51,206 nt of DNA from Planctomycetota bacterium (GTDB lineage: Bacteria; Planctomycetota; Planctomycetia; Planctomycetales; Planctomycetaceae). The notes beneath the pieces are model-generated. The model saw only the letters and a program-made list of their open reading frames with translations. It had not been told where the DNA came from and did no database searches. Both the position numbers and the translations under genes were made by a program. Numbering within the stretch: the stretch's first letter is position 1; each line of letters opens with the position of its first letter. This document shows, in pieces, positions 35,213 through 45,775 of the stretch. The stretch lies in assembly GCA_027624335.1 (NCBI GenBank), contig JAQBWV010000009.1, positions 1 through 51,206 on the forward strand. Direction: 5' to 3'.

Positions 35213-38176
35213 ATGTCTGCCAGACAACACTCATCAGCGGCATCGGGTAGCAGCCTGGCTGCTCACGTGCCTGGTTTGGATCGGGAGTCCCGACAACTGC
35301 CCCCTTTGTCGATATCGAGCAACAGTGTCGATCGTTCGCCTCGAATCACTGGTTCTGAAACCGTCATCAATCAGAACGGTGCCAGAGCTGTTCTCCTGCC
35401 ACCTGATTCCGACTCGGAGTCCAGGCAGATTTTCAATCGGCTGTTTCCTCCTCGGCACGAGTCTGTTTCGAGCATTGGCGAGCACAGTCCCAACGGCATT
35501 GAACTGGACCATTTCCGCATTGAAGAGCGGATCGGCATGGGCGGGATGGGTGCCGTATTTCGAGCGGTTGACACTCGATTGCAACGGCTTGTCGCGCTGA
35601 AACTGTTATCGCCAACACAGTCCTATGACGAAGCGTCGGTCAAGCGATTTCAGAATGAAGCACGCGCGGCAGCACGTCTCGATCACGAAAATGTTGCTCG
35701 CGTTCACTACATCGGAGAAGAACGCGGGCTGCACTTTATCGCGTTCGAATTCGTAACAGGGTCAACGATCCGCGAGCTGATCCGTCGGCAGCACCGCATC
35801 TCTGTCCCCGATTCGATCAACTACGCTCTGCAGATTGCGGCCGCGCTGAAGCACACGTCAGCCATGGGTGTCGTTCATCGCGACATCAAACCCTCCAACA
35901 TCATCATCACCCCGAATGGTCGAGCGAAACTCGTGGACCTGGGCCTTGCCAGGAACGACACCACGGAGTCTCAGGGCGATCTGACGCTGCCTGGTACGAC
36001 TCTCGGAACATTCGACTACATCTCGCCCGAGCAGGCGAAGGATCCACGATCTGTCGATATTCGCTCTGACATCTACTCGCTGGGTTGCACGCTGTATCAC
36101 ATGCTGACCGGACAGCCTCCGTATCCGGAAGGAACGGTGCTGCAAAAGCTGCTGGACCATCAGGGAAAAGAAGCACCTGACCCCGCTGTGATCAATCGAC
36201 GTGTCCCCGATTTCGTTTCGGCGATCGTTCGAAAGATGATGAACAGTGACCGTAATTACAGACATCAGGATGCGGATCAACTGATCCGGGAACTCACATA
36301 CGCTGCCGGCCAGCTTGGGTTGAGAGGCATCAATCCGGAAGGGCTCGTCTGGGTTGCATCCCGATCGGCTGCTTCCGGACGTCTGGCCAGTAACGCCGGA
36401 TGGATCGCGACTGTCGCTCTGCTGCTAAGCGTTGTGGGAGTGCTGCATCAATTCCCCAACGTCGTTCCCTGGATAACCGGAGTTTCTCCGGAGCCTCGCT
36501 TGCTGGTTGGGAGTGTGGCGACAACTGCTCAGGAGACTTCAAAAGGCGGTATCGGACAGCCTTCGACGAGTGAATTCCCCGCCGTCGGTAGCAGCGGGAC
36601 AACGACCGACGTCGTTGGCACCTCGACGGCGGATTCCGGCGAGACAGGACTACCGGCGACAATAAACCCATCTGAAACGGTGATTGCAGGGACGCCAGAA
36701 TTTCCAGGTCCGGTGCGTCCCGTGCTGATCGATCCGTTGATTGGATCGGAAATCAAGCTGCCAGGCGTCGGCGAACTGATCCCGCCCATGGAATCGCTTG
36801 TTGCTGGTGTCGACGGAGGAAAAGGGTCGACAGTGGCTACTCCCCCTGGCGAAACGTTAGTCACAACGAAGCCTCTCACAAAGCCAGCTGTCACGCCGCC
36901 AGTCTCGTTACCGTTGACGGTCGTGGCGCCGAATGCCAATGAACTTCCCGTCGCGTTGTTCTCCGGAGACGCATCGCTCGATCGCTACTATAAGACGCTC
37001 GAAGCTGCGTGCGCGGCAGCTGAGGACGGCAGCACAATCGAGTTGCAGTTTTCTCACAAACTGGTTGAGAAGTCATTCCGAGTCGCGCGTAAGAATCTTA
37101 CAATCCGCGCGGCGAGAGGCCACTCGCCAATCATCGAGTTCGTGCCCTCGGAAATCGATTCAACCGACTCAACAGCTCGGATGATCACGATTCAGTCCGG
37201 GCCGCTGCGGCTCGTGAACGTGCAGCTTCAGATGACCATTCCGGAGCGACCTGCTGCTGAGCGATATGCACTTTTCAGTATGTCTCGACCTGGTCTGCTG
37301 ACCATGGATCGAGTGGCAATAACCGTCGTGAATCCCGGTCGCGCTCCGGCAACGATCATGAATGTTGCTGCAGACTTTGGTCGAATGCCAGCGGACATGC
37401 CGACGACGCCGATCGTGGTCCAGCGTGAAGAACTGGGTTTGCAGGCCACCGATTGCGTCTTCCTTGGCCAATCCAATTTCGCAGACCTGGCATGGCCTGG
37501 GCAGTGTTCATTTACGATCAGGAACTGCGTCGCTGGTCTCGACGGCGACTTCCTTCAAATTCGACCGCTGTTGATGCCAACGTCAGGAAAATCGAATCTT
37601 CAGTTTAGTATGGAACATGTTACGGCACGCCTGGCGGGGTCGTTCCTGCGATTCGCAGGCCCGGTTTCTATAGATACTCCTTCCGTTGAATGTCGCGTTC
37701 GAAACAGTGTCTTCTCTCATCCAGACAAGACATCCTTTGTTGTTTCCGAAATCGCGATTGCTGCCGATGACGCACGCCGGATGCTCGCATGGCGAGGCGA
37801 ACGAAACTTCTTCGACGATCTTCCCGTCTTATGGTCGCTTGAATCGTCCGATGTTCTTATTTCGTGGGAAGAGTGGGATGAACTCTGGCAGCCGGATGGA
37901 AACGTCGGTTCGAAGAACCTGCCCATTGATTGGATGGTTGAAAGGCCGTTCGACCAAATGACTGAAACCGGCCACTTTTCAGGCGAATCTTTCAGGCTCG
38001 CTCCAAGTCTGACGGACCCGAATCCTGCCACACAGGGATCGACCGATGGCAGCGACGCCGGGGCAAATTTGTCTGTGCTTCCGCTTCCATCTGCCATGTT
38101 GACAAAGCCTGAAAGTCGTGCCGCTGAGAACAGCTCGCCCGAGTCTGCGAACGCTGTACTGCCAGCTTCCGATTAG
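35213..38176 (+). CDS. Hanks-type serine/threonine protein kinase, membrane-bound, with beta-helix-like domain
   Basis: About 987 residues from ATG 35213 (TTG 35201 is possible). A Ser-rich N-terminal tail precedes the kinase domain: Gly loop RIGMGGMGAVFRAVD, catalytic K130, H-R-D with D224 (VVHRDIKPSN), D242 in DLG instead of DFG, and GTFDYISPEQA. A membrane helix follows (about 397-418), then a long Thr/Gly/Pro-rich linker. The outside domain of about 400 residues starts with YYKTLEAACAAAEDGSTIEL and looks like a right-handed beta-helix (pectate-lyase-like). It would sit outside the membrane as a sensor or surface binder. Bacterial kinases of this class phosphorylate Ser/Thr on cytoplasmic targets. 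The DLG in place of DFG is common in bacteria and does not imply a dead enzyme. Confidence 0.88.
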   Translation: MSARQHSSAASGSSLAAHVPGLDRESRQLPPLSISSNSVDRSPRITGSETVINQNGARAVLLPPDSDSESRQIFNRLFPPRHESVSSIGEHSPNGIELDHFRIEERIGMGGMGAVFRAVDTRLQRLVALKLLSPTQSYDEASVKRFQNEARAAARLDHENVARVHYIGEERGLHFIAFEFVTGSTIRELIRRQHRISVPDSINYALQIAAALKHTSAMGVVHRDIKPSNIIITPNGRAKLVDLGLARNDTTESQGDLTLPGTTLGTFDYISPEQAKDPRSVDIRSDIYSLGCTLYHMLTGQPPYPEGTVLQKLLDHQGKEAPDPAVINRRVPDFVSAIVRKMMNSDRNYRHQDADQLIRELTYAAGQLGLRGINPEGLVWVASRSAASGRLASNAGWIATVALLLSVVGVLHQFPNVVPWITGVSPEPRLLVGSVATTAQETSKGGIGQPSTSEFPAVGSSGTTTDVVGTSTADSGETGLPATINPSETVIAGTPEFPGPVRPVLIDPLIGSEIKLPGVGELIPPMESLVAGVDGGKGSTVATPPGETLVTTKPLTKPAVTPPVSLPLTVVAPNANELPVALFSGDASLDRYYKTLEAACAAAEDGSTIELQFSHKLVEKSFRVARKNLTIRAARGHSPIIEFVPSEIDSTDSTARMITIQSGPLRLVNVQLQMTIPERPAAERYALFSMSRPGLLTMDRVAITVVNPGRAPATIMNVAADFGRMPADMPTTPIVVQREELGLQATDCVFLGQSNFADLAWPGQCSFTIRNCVAGLDGDFLQIRPLLMPTSGKSNLQFSMEHVTARLAGSFLRFAGPVSIDTPSVECRVRNSVFSHPDKTSFVVSEIAIAADDARRMLAWRGERNFFDDLPVLWSLESSDVLISWEEWDELWQPDGNVGSKNLPIDWMVERPFDQMTETGHFSGESFRLAPSLTDPNPATQGSTDGSDAGANLSVLPLPSAMLTKPESRAAENSSPESANAVLPASD

Positions 38177-38194
38177 CGTTGCTGAATCAGCCAG

Positions 38195-39970
38195 TCATCG
38201 GGCAGCGGAAACAACTCGCCGTTGCCAGGTGGACGATATGTCGACGCCCTGGCATGAAATCGAGCTGACAAATTTCCAGCCGGATTGCGTCAACGATGCA
38301 GTCGAAGGCGCGTCCGCTCGACGATGAAAAACAGCAAGGTATTCCCAACTTTCGTTGGAGTCTGCCAGTTTGTTTGCCACCACTTCCCGCGATTCCAGAT
38401 TCGCACGAAACGGAACCAGGCTTAGTCCGGGGCCATCCGCAGCGGCGCGATGTCGAAGCATCGGAGCCTGCCTCTGCAGCTCGACCAGCTGAAACTGGTG
38501 TAACACGGGAGCAACCTGCACAACACCTGTCGGCGTTGTGCTGACGAGACTCTGTAGAAACTCGCGAGAGAAGCTGTCGCCCCAGTAAGTTACTTCGAAG
38601 CCCAGTCGGTTGGCACCGTTCAACCCCCCGACGGCAAGGTTGTAGCAGCTGAGACAATACGGTGCCGTTGTCGCGATTCCTGTGAGCTGACCGACAACGA
38701 ACAACGCAAGCAAGGGAGCGAGTGACGGCTTGCGACGTGTCAGCCACGCCTGAACTGATACGACCCCGAAACCTGCCAGTACGGCGACACCCGGAAAGGC
38801 GACCAGGAAAAGTCTCGCTCCGTCATAGACCGCTACGCCCGGCAGGGAAAACAGAACCAGAGGCGCTATAGTTGATCCCACCACAAGACTCATTGCTGGA
38901 TCTCGCACGATGTTCCACCCGGCACTCTTTACACCAGCAGCAGCCAGTAGCAGAACACCTGCCGGAATCGTCACAAGAGCCATGACCCACGGGTAATGCC
39001 ATGGCACATCAACATCCGCAAATGACTGGCCGAGATACCATGCGTTTAACGAAACTCGGTCCGTAGTGCGTCCGAAGTATTCGACAAGATGACCGGGCAG
39101 GTCGAGCCACAACCAGGGCCAGCCAGCGATAAACACCGTAGCGAGCGAGCACAGCGTAATCAGTAGTGGTCGGACTGCGCGTGATCGCCAGTGCCAGAAT
39201 CCCCAGACGATGATTAGTGGAGGCAGAAGAATGGCTTGCATTTTCGTCAGCAGTGCCAGTCCGATCAGTAATCCACTGATGGTAGCAGTCCGGTCATCCG
39301 GCGGGTCGATTTCAGCTCCTGTCGAAGAGGTTTCGGCATTCAGGTTCTGGTCAACTGTTCGGGCTGTAGTCCACAACTGAATCGTGCCCAGAATCGCGAC
39401 AGTCCAGACGAATCCAGTAATCGTTTCCAGTGACGCCAGATGCGCGTGACCGAAGAGCCGCGGCATGGCCACCAGGCTTATCGATGAAGTTACTCCGGCA
39501 AACGCTCCCCAACGATTGCTGGAAAATACTCCAACAAGCAGCACGGTCAGCGCGAAGGCACAGGCCGAACCGAGCCGAGCACTCGCCGTGACAAACGGGC
39601 CATCAACGTTCTCTACTGGCGCGACGGCTTGCACCATTTCATGAAACAGTCCAAGCCACAATCGCCCAAGCGGAGGGTGGTCCGGGTTGTAATTCGGATC
39701 CCCGAAGACTTCCTTAGCGCTTTTCGGGTGCAGGATCGCCAGGCCATAACTCTTGAAACATTCGACAAGGTAGACGCCCATCTGCACATTGAATGACTCG
39801 TCCAGCGTGATTCCCGGGCCCTGCGGCAAATTCGGTCGGCAGTCGGCAGGGTCGAGTCTGATTCCGATCGCAACCAGTGCCGCCACCGACACAACGAGTG
39901 GCCCGGCAGAAGAGCATAGCAACCTTCGCCGACTCCTCTGAGTTTTTCGAATTGTCTCGTCTGAGTCCAA
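38195..39970 (-). CDS. GT39/ArnT-like membrane glycosyltransferase
   Basis: 591 residues with about ten membrane helices. The first loop carries the acidic motif of GT-C enzymes, GITLDESFN (Asp-Glu), followed by NPDHPPLGRLWLGL, matching the DHPP-type motif of the PMT/ArnT superfamily. Such enzymes move a sugar from a polyprenyl-phosphate carrier to a lipid or protein on the outer face of the membrane. The C-terminal soluble part (around YNLAVGGLNGANRLGFEVTY) is typical of these proteins. The acceptor is unknown. Convergent with the Ser/Thr kinase, ending 18 bases from its stop. Confidence 0.87.
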   Translation of the reverse strand: MDSDETIRKTQRSRRRLLCSSAGPLVVSVAALVAIGIRLDPADCRPNLPQGPGITLDESFNVQMGVYLVECFKSYGLAILHPKSAKEVFGDPNYNPDHPPLGRLWLGLFHEMVQAVAPVENVDGPFVTASARLGSACAFALTVLLVGVFSSNRWGAFAGVTSSISLVAMPRLFGHAHLASLETITGFVWTVAILGTIQLWTTARTVDQNLNAETSSTGAEIDPPDDRTATISGLLIGLALLTKMQAILLPPLIIVWGFWHWRSRAVRPLLITLCSLATVFIAGWPWLWLDLPGHLVEYFGRTTDRVSLNAWYLGQSFADVDVPWHYPWVMALVTIPAGVLLLAAAGVKSAGWNIVRDPAMSLVVGSTIAPLVLFSLPGVAVYDGARLFLVAFPGVAVLAGFGVVSVQAWLTRRKPSLAPLLALFVVGQLTGIATTAPYCLSCYNLAVGGLNGANRLGFEVTYWGDSFSREFLQSLVSTTPTGVVQVAPVLHQFQLVELQRQAPMLRHRAAADGPGLSLVPFRANLESREVVANKLADSNESWEYLAVFHRRADAPSTASLTQSGWKFVSSISCQGVDISSTWQRRVVSAAR

Positions 39971-40455
39971 AGCGGTGTAATCCTCAGGTGCTCAACAGTT
40001 CCGAGCGATGTCCGTCGAAATATTACTCGACGGAGTCATGGATGACCCGCGGCAGAGATTCAGTCAGTCCAGAATTTGAAGTCCGACGGGCACGGAGCAG
40101 GGAACTGGTAGAGATGCTCAGTGACCGCTCTCTTCGCGGTTTCCTGCCATCCTGGCAGAACTCTGCACTTCGGCAACCCGAAAATCGTGATCTGGCAGCG
40201 GCCCTCTGAGACGGGACGGAGCTGTAACTACATTGAGTAAAGTCAGTTGCGAATCTGGCTATCAAGTGGCACGTCGTTCGCTTAAGTGCGAGAGAGCCCT
40301 TAGTCGGGCTGCCGGTATGTCGTGATTTTCCGACACGGATGACGGACGTCGGCTGCCGGAGAGGCAGCCAGATCCTGCGGATGGGCCTGCGATGGACTGT
40401 CAGGCAAACGCAAATCGATACAAACAACAACGAAATAGCGACAGGGGAGAATGAA
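39971..40455. other. Divergent intergenic region upstream of groES
   Basis: About 485 bases holding the promoters of the glycosyltransferase (minus) and the groES-groEL operon (plus). I looked for a CIRCE element (TTAGCACTC, nine bases, GAGTGCTAA) and did not find one. A short AGCCC/GGGCT hairpin lies near 40289-40304. Confidence 0.5.
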
Positions 40456-40782
40456 ATGGCGAAGACGAAGACGCAGGCGAAAGCAAGCGCAGTGAAGACA
40501 AACCTGATTCCGTTGGGGGATCGAGTTGTGCTGAAGCGAGACATCGCTGAAGACACAACCGCTGGAGGAATTGTGCTTCCCGATTCGGCCAGAGATAAGC
40601 CCAAAAGAGGGACCGTCGTTGCTGTTGGCGATGGCCACGTGAAGAACGATGGAACAAAAATCGCCCTGACCGTCAAAGCGGGCGACAAGGTGCTGTTCAC
40701 TTCTTACGCGGGTGAAGAAATCAACGTTGGCGATGACGAATTCCTGCTGCTTCGCGAGAGCGACATCCTCGCCACTGTCTAA
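40456..40782 (+). CDS. groES: Co-chaperonin GroES
   Basis: 108 residues from ATG 40456, with GGGGAGA about 7 nt upstream; a longer in-frame start at 40339 adds non-homologous sequence and is rejected. The first 15 residues (MAKTKTQAKASAVKT) are an extension not seen in typical GroES. The body is canonical: IPLGDRVVLKRDIAEDTTAGG, the mobile loop GGIVLPDSARDKPKRG and the barrel segment DKVLFTSYAGEEI. It caps GroEL in the cytoplasm during ATP-driven folding. It is followed by groEL after 107 nt on the same strand. Confidence 0.95.
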   Translation: MAKTKTQAKASAVKTNLIPLGDRVVLKRDIAEDTTAGGIVLPDSARDKPKRGTVVAVGDGHVKNDGTKIALTVKAGDKVLFTSYAGEEINVGDDEFLLLRESDILATV

Positions 40783-40850
40783 GCTAAGTCTCTCGACTCG
40801 TCAGGAAGTGGAACCCGTGAGACTTTCGAACCGAAATCTCACGAAATTGA

Positions 40851-42500
<1,650 letters not shown>

Positions 42501-42533
42501 TAAGCCTGTGAAATGACTGCTGCTGAAAATCTG

Positions 42534-42572
42534 AAACGCCCGGAAGGACTCGTTCCTGCCGGGCGTTTTTTA
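42534..42572 (+). terminator. Intrinsic terminator of groES-groEL
   Basis: AAACGCCCGG (42534-42543) pairs perfectly with CCGGGCGTTT (42559-42568), with an inner AGGA/TCCT stem, followed by a T-run (TTTTTTATT). One of the strongest terminators in the window. Confidence 0.95.
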
Positions 42573-42756
42573 TTCAGCTAAGCGCTCTGTCCACGTACCC
42601 TTGATGGCTCGTAGCCGCGTTGCCGTTGTTTTCGGAATTCTGTTGGCGTACGGTCTTCAGGAATTTCCTGAGCAAACGACACGGCTGTCATTGAGAATTC
42701 GGGCGGGACCGCAGCTCCTCCGACAGATTTGGAAGGGAGTGAAGACCAGCGAACAT

Positions 42757-44282
42757 TGACCTGGTTTTGAAAGGCCCCCATGGGGAAAACATTGGCAGAG
42801 TTGTACGACGTTGCCAGTTTCCCCGCATGGAGGTGCTCAGATGGTGCTGTCTTTGGAGACTCGGATCAAGGTTCACCAGAACGTGGATCGAATGCTGGAG
42901 TGGTTTGATCAATCGCTGGCGTGCGAGCTTCGGCTGGATGAGATGGAGCCTCAGGTGTTTGCCGAGGGGATGTCGTTGCTTCGGAGCATGTTGCAGGACG
43001 GGATTGATGATCTTGTGCAGCAGGTCGAGCAGTCGGCTCCGGAACGCATTGAACGGACGGACGGTCCTGATCTGGTGCCTGTCGAGAAGAAACCTCGGCG
43101 GCTTGTGACAGTGTTTGGTGAGCTCCGTATCGGCGGACCGGGTTACGCCGTGCGTGAGAAGCAGAAGGTCGAATACGCTCCGGTGGATCAGCGACTGGGA
43201 TTGCCTGAGGGAGAATTCTCTTACTTGTTCCAGAACTGGTGCGGTCGGTTCTTCGTGCGGAACGCTTATGGAGACGCATCGACATCGCTGGTCGATCTGC
43301 TGGGAGTGAAGGTGTCGGTCGATTCTCTGGAGTCGATGAATCTGCGGATGGCGGCTGATGTGGAAGCGTTCCGCGAACAGCAGACTGCTCCACCAGCGAA
43401 GGAGGAAGGTGAGTTGCTGGTGCTCTCGGCGGATGCGACGGGAGTGCCGATGGCCAACCGTGGCGGCAAAATGCAGATGGCGTACATCGGCGCGGCGTAC
43501 ACGGTGGACCGCTTCGTCCGCACCGCTGACGACGTGCTGGATGAAGTGTTGCGAAAGCAGTCGCAGAAAGGTCGGCCTCGCCCGCAGTTCAAGCGACTGC
43601 ACGCGGACATGACGCGATCGGACCCGGACGATTCGGCCGTCACACTGGATGGCCGGGTGGGCGTCTTCTCGTGGCTCGCTCACGAACGCCAGACGCGAGC
43701 GGCCAGTGGCTCGCAGCCACGTCCGGTGATCTGCCTGATGGACGGCGAGCACAAGCTGTGGGAACGCAAGGACCAGTTGCTCGGCGAGGACGTGGTGGAG
43801 ATCCTGGACTTCTGGCACTTCCTCGAACGACTGCGTGAGGTCTCGAAATTACTGAGCGACACGGCCGCCGCCGCCGAAGCGTTCGTCAAAGAACGCCTGG
43901 CCCGCGTGCTGGACGGCGACCTGGGTCGCGTGATCGGTGGCCTGCGGCAGATGCTGAAGAAACGCCGACTGAGTAAAAAGTCACAGGCCACAATTCAATC
44001 AGCGATTACATACTTCGAGAACAACCGGTCGCGCATGCGTTACGGCGACTACCTGCGTGAAGGCTACCCGATTGCCAGCGGCATCATCGAAGGCTCCTGC
44101 CGTCTCGTCGTCGAGGACCGACTGGACCGCACCGGCATGCGATGGAGCCTCGACGGAGCACTGGCCATGCTCGCCAACCGAACCACCAGCCTGAGCGACG
44201 ACTGGAACGACTACGAAACCTTCCGAATCACCCGAGAACAGAAGCGGCTCTACCCCGCAGCAACGTAGAGGAAACCCGGTCA
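42757..44282 (+). mobile_element. ISKra4-type insertion sequence
   Basis: About 1.5 kb around a single transposase gene. Candidate terminal inverted repeats are TGACCTGGTTTT (42757-42768) and, at the right end, the reverse complement TGACCGGGTTTC (44271-44282), matching 10 of 12. No clear target duplication was seen. An imperfect hairpin (about 42778-42830) lies just before the transposase ribosome binding site, a layout other insertion sequences use to limit translation of read-through transcripts. Exact ends remain inferred. Confidence 0.6.
42841..44268 (+). CDS. ISKra4-family transposase
   Basis: 475 residues from ATG 42841, with GGAGGTG 5-6 nt upstream; a longer frame from 42811 is less likely. 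The C-terminal block YPIASGIIEGSCRLVVEDRL followed by DRTGMRWS is the hallmark of ISKra4 transposases. The DDE catalytic triad is probably D198 (LSADATGVP), D301 (LMDGEHKLW) and E417 (GIIEGSC). The gene is complete with no frameshift, so the element may still be active. It sits between the groEL terminator and the small-gene array, at the left edge of the accessory region. Confidence 0.9.
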   Translation: MVLSLETRIKVHQNVDRMLEWFDQSLACELRLDEMEPQVFAEGMSLLRSMLQDGIDDLVQQVEQSAPERIERTDGPDLVPVEKKPRRLVTVFGELRIGGPGYAVREKQKVEYAPVDQRLGLPEGEFSYLFQNWCGRFFVRNAYGDASTSLVDLLGVKVSVDSLESMNLRMAADVEAFREQQTAPPAKEEGELLVLSADATGVPMANRGGKMQMAYIGAAYTVDRFVRTADDVLDEVLRKQSQKGRPRPQFKRLHADMTRSDPDDSAVTLDGRVGVFSWLAHERQTRAASGSQPRPVICLMDGEHKLWERKDQLLGEDVVEILDFWHFLERLREVSKLLSDTAAAAEAFVKERLARVLDGDLGRVIGGLRQMLKKRRLSKKSQATIQSAITYFENNRSRMRYGDYLREGYPIASGIIEGSCRLVVEDRLDRTGMRWSLDGALAMLANRTTSLSDDWNDYETFRITREQKRLYPAAT

Positions 44283-44408
44283 CGCCCTCTGCAGCAGGCC
44301 ATTGAAGATTGGCCTGCCGAACAGCGATCGCTGATCCGTGTTGCCGAGTGCCCTGAACTGATCAACCTGATTGCACCGCCACCTCGCATCGCCCGCAATA
44401 AATTCTGA
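44283..44408 (+). pseudogene. Orphan C-terminal coding fragment abutting the insertion sequence
   Basis: From the inferred insertion-sequence end, the plus-strand frame starting at 44283 codes for 41 residues (RPLQQAIEDWPAEQRSLIRV... ending RIARNKF) with codon choice typical of the flanking genes, then a stop. There is no start codon or ribosome binding site. I read it as the remaining tail of a gene whose 5' part was lost at the insertion. The family is not recognised, and the left flank of the element does not supply a matching N-terminus. Confidence 0.45.
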
Positions 44409-44672
44409 CGTTGATCTCAGTTTGAGCGCCTCGATCTATCCGTTGAGCGCTCCGTCTCAGTTTACTGCATTCGAACGACTCACTCGGGTCGCTTCACGTT
44501 CCACGAACAGCACAAATCCCCGCAGGGTTTTGATTCGCTCCCGCGTCCAGGAGCACGCAAAAACGACGGACGGATGTCGTTGATCATCGTTCACGGCGTT
44601 GCCTGAGGTTCCGACCTGGGACTTCAGCCAACAGGTGACCTGTAAGGCACCGCACCACCGAGAGGACGAACC
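44409..44672. other. Intergenic region with the first copy of a 46-bp repeat
   Basis: Between the orphan tail and the first small gene. Apart from the repeat at 44525-44570 I see nothing recognisable. Confidence 0.5.
44525..44570 (+). repeat. 46-bp direct repeat, copy A
   Basis: GGGTTTTGATTCGCTCCC opens a 46-bp unit that recurs at 44913-44958 with 5 mismatches (41/46). It lies about 100 bp before the start of the 60-residue membrane protein gene. Role unknown; a shared promoter or regulator site is possible. Confidence 0.8.
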
Positions 44673-44855
44673 ATGATTGACGAAACCAACTGGCTACAGC
44701 GAACGGTGAGATGGACTCTGATCAGCCTTTACGGCCTGATCGCCATTCCACTTTTCGCCTGCTGGCTTCTGAATCTTCCAGGAGCAGTTTCGGAGATAGA
44801 CGCCGGCTATCGCAGAGTCCTGCACGCCTACCGCGTCGCATCTGCAAACGAGTGA
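44673..44855 (+). CDS. Small single-pass membrane protein
   Basis: 60 residues from ATG 44673, with GAGAGGA about 7 nt upstream. The N-terminus MIDETNWLQRTVRW leads into one strong membrane helix (TLISLYGLIAIPLFACWLLN) and a short soluble tail. Family not recognised. It is the first gene of the small-gene array and ends before a hairpin terminator at 44871. Confidence 0.7.
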   Translation: MIDETNWLQRTVRWTLISLYGLIAIPLFACWLLNLPGAVSEIDAGYRRVLHAYRVASANE

Positions 44856-44870
44856 AGGATTCACTCGACA

Positions 44871-44892
44871 AGGCCACGGATGGCCTCTTTTC
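44871..44892 (+). terminator. Hairpin terminator after the 60-residue protein
   Basis: AGGCCA, a CGGA loop, then TGGCCT (44871-44886) followed by CTTTTCTCT. A short but plausible intrinsic terminator. Confidence 0.6.
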
Positions 44893-44912
44893 TCTCACCA
44901 TTCTCCCAACAT

Positions 44913-44958
44913 GGGTTTTGATTCGCTCCCCGTTCCAGGAGCACGGAAAAACAACGGA
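44913..44958 (+). repeat. 46-bp direct repeat, copy B
   Basis: Second copy of the unit at 44525-44570 (41/46 identical). It lies about 60 bp before the start of the 122-residue gene at 45021, matching the upstream position of copy A relative to its gene. Confidence 0.8.
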
Positions 44959-45020
44959 ACGAAAGATGTTATGAATGTGTAGGCCGCCGCGGAGCGGCCG
45001 AATAGCTGGAGGAATCAGCT

Positions 45021-45389
45021 ATGTACCGTGTTGTAAATCGAAGGAAAGGAAGACGCAGTATCTGGCCCTTAAAGAAGGCCAAACCGAGAGTCGACGAACG
45101 CTTCTGCGAGAAGTGCAGTCAGCTCTATCAGGACGGGCCGATGCCTAAAGCGGTCGCCAACTTTGCTTCCGGCAGCGTTGGGGCGCTGGTTTTCCCGGCC
45201 GGAACCTGGCGACGGAAGGAACTCACAGTGATTCTTGGGCGGTGGAAGGCACAGACGCGGCAGTTCTATCTGTCGCAGTACTTCGGCCCGGACGAACTGC
45301 GAGATGTGGCAAACGTACTGCGTCAGTCACACGAGTACATGAAGGCGAACGATCCACAGAATCGCTCGCGAAATCGCAGAGTCAATTGA
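45021..45389 (+). CDS. Small basic protein of the accessory array
   Basis: 122 residues from ATG 45021, with GGAGG about 8 nt upstream. The N-terminus is very basic (YRVVNRRKGRRSIWPLKKAK), followed by CEKCSQLYQDG with a CxxC pair, then a soluble domain ending RSRNRRVN. No family recognised; a nucleic-acid-binding role is suggested by charge only. Its stop codon lies inside an 18-bp palindrome. Confidence 0.75.
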   Translation: MYRVVNRRKGRRSIWPLKKAKPRVDERFCEKCSQLYQDGPMPKAVANFASGSVGALVFPAGTWRRKELTVILGRWKAQTRQFYLSQYFGPDELRDVANVLRQSHEYMKANDPQNRSRNRRVN

Positions 45390-45420
45390 CTCTGTGGAGG
45401 CCGTCTTCGGACGGCCTCCA
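45377..45420 (+). promoter_or_regulatory. Palindrome plus UUCG hairpin after the 45021 gene
   Basis: CAGAGTCAATTGACTCTG (45377-45394) is an 18-bp perfect palindrome overlapping the stop codon. Directly after it TGGAGGCCGTC (45395-45405), TTCG loop and GACGGCCTCCA (45410-45420) form an 11-bp perfect stem with the very stable UUCG tetraloop. No T-run follows, so a mRNA-end stabiliser or processing signal is as likely as a terminator. Confidence 0.8.
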
Positions 45421-45506
45421 CCGTGTCGCGATCGTCATGGACGACATCGCAGTCTGGTACAGGAAGTCCATGTCCCGATTCACTCATGCAAACGAAAGGA
45501 GGGCTT

Positions 45507-45767
45507 ATGGCACAGAACAGGCCGGCCCACACGATTCGACTCGGCAGGATCAGTGCCGCGATCTGGGCGAATCAGAACGGACAGAATGATGTCCGCTTCA
45601 ACGTCACGATCACACGGCTCTACAAGGATGACGGCGACCACTGGAAGGATACGACCAGTCTTGGCCGCGACGATCTGCCGATCGTCTCGAAGGTGGCGGA
45701 CATGGCATTCGAGTGGATTTGGAATCGGGCAGCGACGTCCGGTTCTGACTCGACTTCAGAGATATGA
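45507..45767 (+). CDS. Small accessory protein, GDHWK/GRDD family, copy 1
   Basis: 86 residues from ATG 45507, with AAAGGAGG 5 nt upstream, a near-perfect ribosome binding site. The core TRLYKDDGDHWKDTTSLGRD then DLPIVSKVADMAFEWIW is shared with the gene at 47436. I recall similar short proteins from planctomycete and other accessory regions, with no known function. Soluble, no Cys. Followed by a true terminator at 45776. Confidence 0.85.
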   Translation: MAQNRPAHTIRLGRISAAIWANQNGQNDVRFNVTITRLYKDDGDHWKDTTSLGRDDLPIVSKVADMAFEWIWNRAATSGSDSTSEI

Positions 45768-45775
45768 ATAACTCG

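Noticed and set aside
35016-35600. 194-codon plus-strand frame overlapping the kinase start
   Set aside because: It conflicts with the better supported kinase frame and has no recognisable domain.
40200-40455. CIRCE element before groES
   Set aside because: No TTAGCACTC/GAGTGCTAA pair was found in this stretch.
42578-42781. Minus-strand frame left of the insertion sequence, possible gene remnant
   Set aside because: About 60 codons without a family match; overlapping open frames in this region make chance likely. Kept only as a weak possibility.
42688-43818. Long minus-strand frame under the transposase
   Set aside because: Arg/His/Gln-rich shadow of the transposase with no family match.
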